From: an uncultured Ruminiclostridium sp. | GTDB lineage: Bacteria; Bacillota; Clostridia; Oscillospirales; Ruminococcaceae | Length of the DNA: 64,000 bases | Assembly: GCA_947623915.1 (NCBI GenBank) | Contig: CANQIB010000003.1 | Location: forward strand, 1-64,000 | Reading direction: 5' to 3' | Part shown: piece by piece, positions 16,342-22,913 of the stretch | Numbering within the stretch: position 1 is the stretch's first letter | Layout: every line of letters starts with the position of its first letter | Position numbers and translations under genes: made by a program | The notes under the pieces: generated by a model | What the model was told of the DNA's origin: nothing | The model's database searches: none | Seen by the model: the letters and a program-made list of their open reading frames with translations, nothing else

Positions 16342-17493
16342 TTAACCGTTTTTTTCGATGATCATCTTATCCACTATCTCTCTTATCACGCCACCGCCGC
16401 CGTTTGCGGAGGTAACGTGGACCGACGCTTCCTTTACGATTTCGGCGGCGTCATGCGGACAAAACGCGTGCCCGACCTCATTCAAAACAGGAATGTCGTT
16501 TATATCGTCGCCGACATATGCTATCTCCTCCATAGGTATGCCGTACTTTTCCGAAAGCTCTTTCACTACCGACAGCTTATCCTTTACTCCCATGTGCAGC
16601 TCGTCTATTTTTAATTTTTCTGCCCTGCGTCGATTAAGCTCAACATTTTCGCTTGTGATGATGCCGGTAATTATGCCGTGAGCCCTTAATATCTCAAAGC
16701 CCATTCCGTCCCGCGTGTTGAATTTCTTCAGTTCGTCTCCGTTTTCGCTGTAATACATTCCGCCGTCGGTAAGGCAGCCGTCACAATCCGTCAACAGCAT
16801 TTTTATCACGGGTCTTTCCTTTTTTGCTTCCCTCTTTTTCATCAGCCGCTCTATTATTATCCAGTCGTCCGGCTCGTCGATCTCAAAGGCGGTATCTTCC
16901 GGCATTTCGTAGGCTTTTATCCTGCCCGAAAGTCTACATTTGCTTTTTAAAAGCGCACTGCGTTCGGTAATGTAGAACGCGCCGTTCTCCATTATATAAC
17001 CGTCAAAATCCTGTCTGCGCGGTCTGCTGTTAAAATCGTAATTTTTAGGCACGGCGAACCCGTCCCTGCCGTTTTCCCAAATGAAACGGTACTGTCTTAC
17101 CACAGACAGCACGCTGTCGCAGTCGGGCTCTTCAAACAGCCGAAACCCTCCGTCTATATCCGCCGACGTCAACAACGGAGAGGTAGCCTGTATCAGTATG
17201 ATATTGTCAAAATCCGTTTTCTCGGCAAATTCAAGCATTGCAAACTCCGTCGAGGCGGTATCGTCGGCGGACTCTTTGCTCCTGCCTATTACCGTTACTT
17301 TGTCTATGTCGAATTTTTCAACAGTCGAGCGAATAACGTCGCTGTCCGTCGCCACATAGACCTTGTCTATGTATTCGCTTTCCGCGGCTGCTTTCACCGT
17401 CCAGTAAACCAACGGTTTTCCGTTCATCGATTTAATGTTTTTTAGCGGGATAGATTTGCTTCCGCCGCGCACGGGAATAAACGCTGCATTCAT
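16342..17493 (-). CDS. neuA: CMP-nonulosonate cytidylyltransferase fused to HAD phosphatase
   Basis: A 383-residue bifunctional protein. Residues 1-220 are an acylneuraminate cytidylyltransferase (AFIPVRGGSKSIPLKNIK nucleotide loop; ATDSDVI; LIQATSPL; MENGAFYITER), which couples CTP to sialic or legionaminic-type acid. Residues ~230-380 are a KdsC/YrbI-type HAD (MLLTDCDGCLTDGGMYY; AYVGDDINDIPVLNEVG), expected to dephosphorylate a 9-phosphate or 8-phosphate ulosonate. Fusion of the two steps is known in other NeuA proteins. It lies 11 bases after neuB. Together they supply a CMP-activated nine-carbon sugar for the transferases downstream. Confidence 0.88.
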   Translation of the reverse strand: MNAAFIPVRGGSKSIPLKNIKSMNGKPLVYWTVKAAAESEYIDKVYVATDSDVIRSTVEKFDIDKVTVIGRSKESADDTASTEFAMLEFAEKTDFDNIILIQATSPLLTSADIDGGFRLFEEPDCDSVLSVVRQYRFIWENGRDGFAVPKNYDFNSRPRRQDFDGYIMENGAFYITERSALLKSKCRLSGRIKAYEMPEDTAFEIDEPDDWIIIERLMKKREAKKERPVIKMLLTDCDGCLTDGGMYYSENGDELKKFNTRDGMGFEILRAHGIITGIITSENVELNRRRAEKLKIDELHMGVKDKLSVVKELSEKYGIPMEEIAYVGDDINDIPVLNEVGHAFCPHDAAEIVKEASVHVTSANGGGGVIREIVDKMIIEKNG

Positions 17494-17504
17494 ATACTTA
17501 TCAC

Positions 17505-18377
17505 TTACCTTTTTCTATACTTCAGCTTATCTCTTTGCACCTGTTCTATCGGCAGTATCTCCTGCTCCTTTTCCGTCAAAGCCTCATGCACCGCGTTGAG
17601 ATTCCTGACCAGCTTGCGTATCCCGTCAGGTTCGAGCGAAGCGGCGTGGTCCGTGCCTTTCCATGTTCTGTCCAGCGTGTAGTGACGTTCGATATATGAC
17701 GCGCCAAGCGTATATGCGGCGATATCTACAGCTATGCCGAGATGATGGCCGGAAAATCCTATCGCTTTTACTCTGCTTTCGTACTTTTCGCGCATACGCG
17801 TTATCTCCAGCAGACAAACATCTTTAAAAGGTACGGGATAACCCGATGTACAGTTGTAAAGCACGAGGTCTTTATTTCTCCCGTTTTCCTCGAAAAGCCT
17901 TACTATTTTTTCCTCTTCCTCATGGGTGGTCATGCCGAACGACAGTTGTATTTCTCCCTGATAATTGTCACAGAGCCATTGCAGCATTTCATAATGATTG
18001 TTGCATGCCGACGGTATTTTGATAAACTTCGGTTTTAAGCCCGCGATCTCCTTTGCGGACGTCATATCCCAAACGGACGTCGAGTAAGTGATACCGAATT
18101 CCTCACACCACTCTTTGAGCTGAGCGTGCTGATCCACGGTAAACTCAAGGTATTCTCTATGCTCGCCGTAGGTCTTTCCGTAAGAATTGGCGGGATTAGG
18201 GTGCGGAGCGTTGTACTGCTCGGGAGTAAGCAGCTCCTTATTGCACCTTTTTTGAAATTTTATCGCGTCGGCTTTACAGAAAAATGCCGCGACTTTTATC
18301 AGCTCCTTGGCTATCTCCATTTCTCCTTTGTGGTTACAGCCCGCTTCGGCTATAACGTAGGGCTTGCTGTAGTTCAT
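17505..18377 (-). CDS. neuB: Nonulosonate (sialic acid) synthase, short form
   Basis: A 290-residue NeuB-type synthase condensing PEP with a six-carbon amino sugar. Visible blocks are YVIAEAGCNHKGEMEIAKEL, AIKFQKR, FIKIPSACNNH, YNCTSGYPVP, GFSGHHLGI and IERHYTLDRTWKGTDHAASL. The TIM barrel is complete, but the chain ends soon after it. The ~60-residue SAF (antifreeze-like) domain that closes the active site of classic NeuB is missing; barrel-only homologues exist. No NeuC epimerase gene is in the window. AAGGAGG precedes the ATG, 24 bases after the recombinase homologue, so both are probably on one transcript. Confidence 0.88.
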   Translation of the reverse strand: MNYSKPYVIAEAGCNHKGEMEIAKELIKVAAFFCKADAIKFQKRCNKELLTPEQYNAPHPNPANSYGKTYGEHREYLEFTVDQHAQLKEWCEEFGITYSTSVWDMTSAKEIAGLKPKFIKIPSACNNHYEMLQWLCDNYQGEIQLSFGMTTHEEEEKIVRLFEENGRNKDLVLYNCTSGYPVPFKDVCLLEITRMREKYESRVKAIGFSGHHLGIAVDIAAYTLGASYIERHYTLDRTWKGTDHAASLEPDGIRKLVRNLNAVHEALTEKEQEILPIEQVQRDKLKYRKR

Positions 18378-18401
18378 TGTTTTTTCCTCCTTGGGTTTGA
18401 G

Positions 18402-19334
18402 TTATTTTATCTGTTTTATGTAACTCGCTTTGTTAAACGATTCCATTATACGAATTTTGGTATTCATTGTGGGCTTTGCGCAGTACGGCAGTACGTTCTG
18501 TACGGTAGCGTTGCCAAGTATTTCGGACAGCGCCGCGATATCGGGACTGACGCAGCGTTCGATAAACAACTTTCTCAGCTTGCCGAAAGTTATATTCGGA
18601 AGCCCTTCTCTATTCAAAAACGACCTTAATCTGTACTGCATAGTCCTAGGCTCCAAAGGAGCGCTCGTGCCTGACAAAAAATATTTTTCGCCGTCAGTCA
18701 CGAACGGTCGGAGATACTCTGCGAGCGGCGGAGTGACCGGCACCGTCCGCATGCCGGCACGACTTTTCGGAGCGTCCATTATCAATCCCCCCGCATCGCC
18801 CATAGACACTCTTTGAATCGTTTTGCTGACTGTGATCGTGCCGTTTTCAAGGTCTATATCCGACCATTTCAGCGCACAAAGCTCGCCTATACGCAATCCC
18901 GTATACAATGTCACAAGTATCCCCGCTTTTGTGAGATCGGGTCTGTCAAAAAGCACTCTGTACATCTTCTGAAAGCTGTATTCGTCATATACCGACGCAA
19001 CTCCCGAAACGTTTTGTTCCTTTGGCAGCTCCAGACCCGCTGTCGGATCAACAAAATCATATTTATTTGACAGATATTTCATTATCATTTTTAAAACGGA
19101 CAATATATTTGCCGTATACCTCTCGCTCATGCCCTCGGATAAAAGATGTTCTTGGAACATTTTTACCTTTTCGACTGTAATTTTATTGATGCGTATATCG
19201 GCAAAATACGGCAGTATATTCTTTTCGAGTTTTACCTTATATTGCGCGTAGGAGGAAAGCCGAATACGGCTTTTTATATGGTCGATCCATTCCGCCGCGC
19301 CCACGCTGAATAAAGGACAGCTTTTTGCCGTCAT
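18402..19334 (-). CDS. Tyrosine-recombinase homologue with lost catalytic residues
   Basis: A 310-residue paralogue of the recombinase at 19475-20527. The N-terminal core-binding domain and the first catalytic Arg (LYTGLRIGELCALKWSDI) are kept. The H-x-x-R-H box is GKLRK instead of HALRH, the H/W position reads GNATV instead of GHSGV, and the Tyr aligns with Cys in LPYCAKP (a Tyr lies one position earlier). It is therefore probably catalytically dead. It has a GGAGG site, and it is the first gene of the glycan operon, 24 bases before neuB. It might bind recombination sites as a regulator of inversion or of the promoter; that is inference. Confidence 0.8.
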   Translation of the reverse strand: MTAKSCPLFSVGAAEWIDHIKSRIRLSSYAQYKVKLEKNILPYFADIRINKITVEKVKMFQEHLLSEGMSERYTANILSVLKMIMKYLSNKYDFVDPTAGLELPKEQNVSGVASVYDEYSFQKMYRVLFDRPDLTKAGILVTLYTGLRIGELCALKWSDIDLENGTITVSKTIQRVSMGDAGGLIMDAPKSRAGMRTVPVTPPLAEYLRPFVTDGEKYFLSGTSAPLEPRTMQYRLRSFLNREGLPNITFGKLRKLFIERCVSPDIAALSEILGNATVQNVLPYCAKPTMNTKIRIMESFNKASYIKQIK

Positions 19335-19402
19335 CTTCTCACCTCCGACTTGTTTTTTAAAAATTTTTGCGTTATATTTAAATAAACGGTTATTTTTTCA
19401 TA

Positions 19403-19421
19403 AATTCCGTCATTTGCGAAA
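19403..19421 (+). repeat. Left inverted repeat of candidate invertible segment
   Basis: AATTCCGTCATTTGCGAAA, an exact reverse complement of 20616-20634. It lies 69 bp upstream of the start codon of the first glycan-operon gene and 53 bp past the recombinase stop codon. Flanking bases are partly similar, so the recognition site may be longer. Confidence 0.8.
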
Positions 19422-19474
19422 GATATTTCATCACGGTCGAGGGATAAATTGTCAAAGGGCAAAGAACCGCGTTA

Positions 19475-20527
19475 TTATGCGGCAAAACGCAGATTTTTCA
19501 TAAAACGTTTTTTTCGCTCAAGGGAAGAATGTACATATCTGTTGAGTGTTATTTCTACGCCGGAATGTCCGAGAATTTCCGACAGGGTCTTTATGTCAAA
19601 TCCCATTTCCACGCAGTTTGTGGCGAAAACATGGCGCAGCGCGTGAAAGTGTATTGACGGCAGTTTTGCTTTTTTCAGCACGGACTTGAATCTGTATTGC
19701 ATAGTGCGCGGTTCGACCGGCTTTTCCATGCCGGAAAGGAAAAAGCAGTCCCCCTCCGCCTTAAATTTAGTCAGTAGCTTTACGACGCGGTCGGGAATGG
19801 GAACGACTCTGACCGAGGACGCACTTTTAGGCTCGGTGATGACCAGCTTTGTGCCGTGCGGACAGCTTATACGCTGAATGGTTTTGGAAACCGACAAAGT
19901 TTTGCCCGAAATGTCTATATCCGACCATTTCAGCGCGCAAAGCTCGCCCAGTCTTATACCGGTATACATACAGAGCATTATCCCTGCGGAGGTCACGTTC
20001 ATGTTGTCGCAGAGCCATTTTTCCAGCCGTTTGCGCTGAACGCTGTCCGGCAGAGATATCTCCGCTCTTTTCTTTTTCGGCAGAATGACCTCCGATATAT
20101 TGTTTTTAATGTTGTGCCTTTTCTCTCCGTATTTCAAAACGGATTTAAAGAGAATGACTATATCCGCCACATATCCGGCTGATAATCCGTCGGCAAGCCG
20201 TTCGGTAATAAATCCTCTCAGCATATCCGGCGTGAGCTCATCGGTGCAGAGAGAGCCGAAACGAGGCAGGATATGTGCCTGTGCTTTTCCGACATAATTT
20301 GCAAAAGTAGATTCTTTTACCTTAAATTTCATTTCCTCGAGCCATTCGGCGAAAAGCATTTTGACCGTCAAACGCTCGTCGGATACCTCCCGTGCGGATA
20401 TGTACGCCGTCATTTTCCGCTCCACCTCCGCTTTAGACCTGCCGTAAAAATACCGCGTCTTTACTGTTTTGGAATCACGGAACCTGCCCTCAAAACGCCC
20501 GTCATTCCGTCTGTAAACATTTTTCAT
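19475..20527 (-). CDS. Tyrosine recombinase (integrase/invertase)
   Basis: A 350-residue phage-integrase-family recombinase with all catalytic positions: Arg in YTGIRLGELCALKW, His-Arg-His in FHALRHVFA, His in GHSGVEIT and Tyr in LNRYVHSS near the C-terminus. An N-terminal arm-binding-like strand set (RRNDGRFEGRFRD) precedes the SAM-like core-binding domain. I use ATG 20527, which has GGGAGG six bases upstream; the frame is open to 20623, but those residues are unlikely. It lies between 19-bp perfect inverted repeats, with a divergent outward promoter beside its start. It probably catalyses inversion of its own segment, although an integrase of a decayed element is the alternative. Confidence 0.85.
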   Translation of the reverse strand: MKNVYRRNDGRFEGRFRDSKTVKTRYFYGRSKAEVERKMTAYISAREVSDERLTVKMLFAEWLEEMKFKVKESTFANYVGKAQAHILPRFGSLCTDELTPDMLRGFITERLADGLSAGYVADIVILFKSVLKYGEKRHNIKNNISEVILPKKKRAEISLPDSVQRKRLEKWLCDNMNVTSAGIMLCMYTGIRLGELCALKWSDIDISGKTLSVSKTIQRISCPHGTKLVITEPKSASSVRVVPIPDRVVKLLTKFKAEGDCFFLSGMEKPVEPRTMQYRFKSVLKKAKLPSIHFHALRHVFATNCVEMGFDIKTLSEILGHSGVEITLNRYVHSSLERKKRFMKNLRFAA

Positions 20528-20547
20528 TTTTTTCCTCCCGATTTTTA

Positions 20548-20576
20548 TTGACAACCATATTTTTTTGTGATAGAAT
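20548..20576 (+). promoter_or_regulatory. Outward sigma-A promoter inside the invertible segment
   Basis: TTGACA (20548-20553), 17-base spacer, TAGAAT (20571-20576). It points right, through the right inverted repeat (39 bp beyond) towards hairpins at 20676-20772. After inversion it would fire left, through the left repeat, into the glycan operon. Confidence 0.75.
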
Positions 20577-20615
20577 ATGAATGTATCTGTAGATATTATC
20601 GCTTTATTTCCGTGT

Positions 20616-20634
20616 TTTCGCAAATGACGGAATT
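20616..20634 (-). repeat. Right inverted repeat of candidate invertible segment
   Basis: TTTCGCAAATGACGGAATT, a perfect inverse copy of 19403-19421. It lies just outside the recombinase start region and its divergent promoter. Confidence 0.8.
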
Positions 20635-20670
20635 AACGAAAGTTTTCCTTGTTTTTCTGACAACTATAAC

Positions 20671-20702
20671 AAAAAACGGACAGGACTGAAACACCTGTCC
20701 GT
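20671..20702 (-). terminator. Hairpin terminator, minus-strand polarity
   Basis: ACGGACAGG pairs with CCTGTCCGT across a 9-base loop. On the minus strand it is followed by TTTTTT. It would stop transcripts entering the invertible segment from the right. In the plus direction it lacks a T-run but would still form. Confidence 0.65.
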
Positions 20703-20712
20703 TCATCTTGTT

Positions 20713-20738
20713 AAAAATCCTCCCTACGGTCGGATTTT
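20713..20738 (-). repeat. Partial copy of the palindromic element
   Basis: The reverse complement matches the core of the elements at 20-77 and 25391-25448 (AAATCCGACCGTAGGGAGG at 20737-20719). The flanking palindromic arms are degenerate (CAGTTTGTC and TTTTTAACAAG). Confidence 0.55.
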
Positions 20739-20751
20739 TGACAAACTGCTG

Positions 20752-20784
20752 CCGTCTATCACCGATAGACGGTATTTTAATTTT
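20752..20784 (+). terminator. Hairpin terminator or leader hairpin, plus strand
   Basis: CCGTCTATC-acc-GATAGACGG followed by TATTTTAATTTT. It lies downstream of the outward promoter at 20548 and upstream of the separate promoter at 20904. In the present orientation it probably ends the outward transcript before the lipoprotein gene. Confidence 0.6.
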
Positions 20785-20903
20785 ATGCGTCGAAATCTGC
20801 GGATAAGGAGAAACAATTTTCGGCTTGTTTTCAACATTTCAAAACATCTAAATATCTCGGGTTTAAAAATTACAGTTAAATGATGATTTTTACCTTTCGG
20901 GGA

Positions 20904-20932
20904 TTGACAAAGAGAGAGAAATATTCTACAAT
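20904..20932 (+). promoter_or_regulatory. Sigma-A promoter for lipoprotein/hybrid-kinase pair
   Basis: TTGACA (20904-20909), 17-base spacer, TACAAT (20927-20932). It lies about 50 bases upstream of the ATG at 20982, with an AAGGAG site before that ATG. Confidence 0.75.
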
Positions 20933-20981
20933 ATTTAATGTCTGATGTTATTAGCAGCTAAAATAAGGAGAACGGGGAAAA

Positions 20982-22913
20982 ATGGATTTTAGGAAAATGC
21001 TTTGTCTGACGCTTGCCATGCTGTGCGTTGCGGGTTGTTCCGACCAAAGAAACGAATCTTCGCCGACCGAAGAAAAAACGGTAGTCACCATGATATTCAC
21101 AAGCGATCTGCCAAATCTGGAAAATCTGGTGGAAAGCACATATACGAATATTGATCTGCAAATAGAGACCAACGCTGCCGGCACTATTGACGGCGAGGTG
21201 GAACGCCGTCTGCGCAACGGCCACGGAAACGATATAGTCACCTCTTCGCTGGCGACCGGCGACATACTGAACTATCTTGCCGACCTTAGCGCGGAGGAAT
21301 ACATATCGTCTTATGAGGCGGGCATCATGCACAAGACCTCCAGAGACGGGCGAAATTACTTTATACCGCTGCCCGCGCAGTATTACGGCTATATTTATAA
21401 CGCAACGCTCGTAAAGGAAAACGGGCTTACCCTACCCACAACACAGGAAGGACTGCTGAAATTGCTGGAACAAGCAAAGTCCGCAGGCATAGGCACGGAC
21501 GAAAACGGGTTTGTTTTTACCGTGAACGGAACGCCGGCAACTACCGCCGCGTTTGCGTTTGCGAACAAGATACCCGACTTTTTCGGGCTTTCCGACGGGA
21601 TAAAGTGGCTGGACGACCTGAAAAACGGAGAAGCGAGATTTTCGGGCACGCTTGAATCATGCCTTGACCTGCCGCTTAAAATGATAGAAAAAGGGTATTT
21701 GGACTCTACTCCCTTTACTTCAATCTCAAACTGCGCGCCTGTTCTTGAAAAGATGAGCAGCGGCAAAATGCTCGTAGCGTTCGACAACGTGACCATGCTT
21801 GACGACATACGCAAAAACAGCGATTACGAATTTGATATGCTGCCAATCATGAGCGATAAGGGCAACCCTGCGTGGACGGTATCCGCTCCGACCGCGTATT
21901 TAGGCATAAACAAGGCCCTTACCGAAGAAGGCAACGAGGCAAAATTGGACGCCTGCCGAAAAATAGTAAACCTGTTGTCCACTCCCGAGGGTCACGAGGC
22001 GTTTATGCTGGATAACGGCGCGGGATATGCTTATCTTGTTGACTACACGCCCACCTCCGATATTGTTCCCGATGGGATAAAGAAAACTATCGACGAGGGC
22101 TACAACTACAATATTTCTATTTCAAACGATTTTATGAGGTATTTCGGCAACCGCTGCAATGCGGTTTTGTGTGCGCAAAAGGACATAGCGGACGCTTTTG
22201 CCGAGGTCGACGAGTATATGAAAAAGGGCAACGAGCAGGTAGTAACGCTTATAGGCACTATCGACCACGATATGATGGTAGAAAACTACAATGTCCGTTT
22301 GCAGGAGACCGAGATAGCAAACCTTATCGCAGACGCGGTAAGGGAGATGGCAAAAACCGACTTTGCGGCGGTAAACGGCGGTTCTATAAGAGGGAGCTTA
22401 TATAAAGGCGACGTGTACAGTTACGACCTTGACTATGTATGTCCGTACGACAACCATGTAATAGTGCTCGAGGTAAACGCCGAGGTCATACGCAGTATGC
22501 TTGCTAACGGGCTTTCGGCTATGATACCGAAAAATAATAATATACCGGGCGGAAGATTTTTGAACGTTTCGGGGCTGAAATATTCGTTCGCGCCCCCGAA
22601 AGGAGATACTCCGGCACAGCTGGTCGACGTTACCTTAGCGGACGGCTCACCGCTTGACGAAAACTCAAAATACACCATCGCGGTCACCGATTACATGGCG
22701 GGGATCAGCGGCTACACCGACAACAACGGCGACGGCTTCAGCATGCTGAACGTTTACAGCGACGACGCGCCTAAGCCCGATAACGTCAAGCTCTTGCGTG
22801 AAACGGAATACACTTTCCGCAAAACGCTGGAAGAGTATATCATAAAGCACAACAACGAGGAAATTGCGTCAAGGATAGAAGGAAGGATCACAGCGGTGAG
22901 CGAAGATGAGTAA
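20982..22913 (+). CDS. Lipoprotein: solute-binding domain fused to 5'-nucleotidase C-terminal domain
   Basis: A 643-residue lipoprotein with signal peptide and lipobox VAGC (Cys19). Residues ~33-410 resemble an extracellular family-1 solute-binding protein (IYNATLVKENGLTLP, VSAPTAYLGINKAL, KIVNLLSTPEGHEAFM). From ~425 to the end is a 5'-nucleotidase C-terminal domain (NLIADAVREMAKTDFAAVNG, GSIRGSLYKGDV, YDNHVIVLEV, TIAVTDYMAGI), without the metallophosphoesterase half. It probably senses a ligand outside the membrane; catalysis is doubtful without the metal domain. Its last 8 bases overlap the start of a hybrid kinase, which suggests a binding-protein/sensor pair. Confidence 0.8.
   Translation: MDFRKMLCLTLAMLCVAGCSDQRNESSPTEEKTVVTMIFTSDLPNLENLVESTYTNIDLQIETNAAGTIDGEVERRLRNGHGNDIVTSSLATGDILNYLADLSAEEYISSYEAGIMHKTSRDGRNYFIPLPAQYYGYIYNATLVKENGLTLPTTQEGLLKLLEQAKSAGIGTDENGFVFTVNGTPATTAAFAFANKIPDFFGLSDGIKWLDDLKNGEARFSGTLESCLDLPLKMIEKGYLDSTPFTSISNCAPVLEKMSSGKMLVAFDNVTMLDDIRKNSDYEFDMLPIMSDKGNPAWTVSAPTAYLGINKALTEEGNEAKLDACRKIVNLLSTPEGHEAFMLDNGAGYAYLVDYTPTSDIVPDGIKKTIDEGYNYNISISNDFMRYFGNRCNAVLCAQKDIADAFAEVDEYMKKGNEQVVTLIGTIDHDMMVENYNVRLQETEIANLIADAVREMAKTDFAAVNGGSIRGSLYKGDVYSYDLDYVCPYDNHVIVLEVNAEVIRSMLANGLSAMIPKNNNIPGGRFLNVSGLKYSFAPPKGDTPAQLVDVTLADGSPLDENSKYTIAVTDYMAGISGYTDNNGDGFSMLNVYSDDAPKPDNVKLLRETEYTFRKTLEEYIIKHNNEEIASRIEGRITAVSEDE

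Larger units (their letters stand above)
19403..20634. mobile_element. Candidate invertible promoter/recombinase segment
   Basis: A 1232-bp segment bounded by 19-bp perfect inverted repeats (19403-19421 and 20616-20634). It contains one full tyrosine recombinase gene and a near-consensus promoter pointing out through the right repeat. This is the layout of a Hin-type cassette, but with a tyrosine recombinase. Inversion would aim the promoter at the glycan operon on the left. That inversion occurs is inferred, not seen. Confidence 0.6.

Noticed and set aside
19422-19460. Second outward promoter near the left inverted repeat
   Set aside because: A TTGACA is present pointing left, but at 16-18 bases there is only a poor -10 (GATGAA), so I do not call it.
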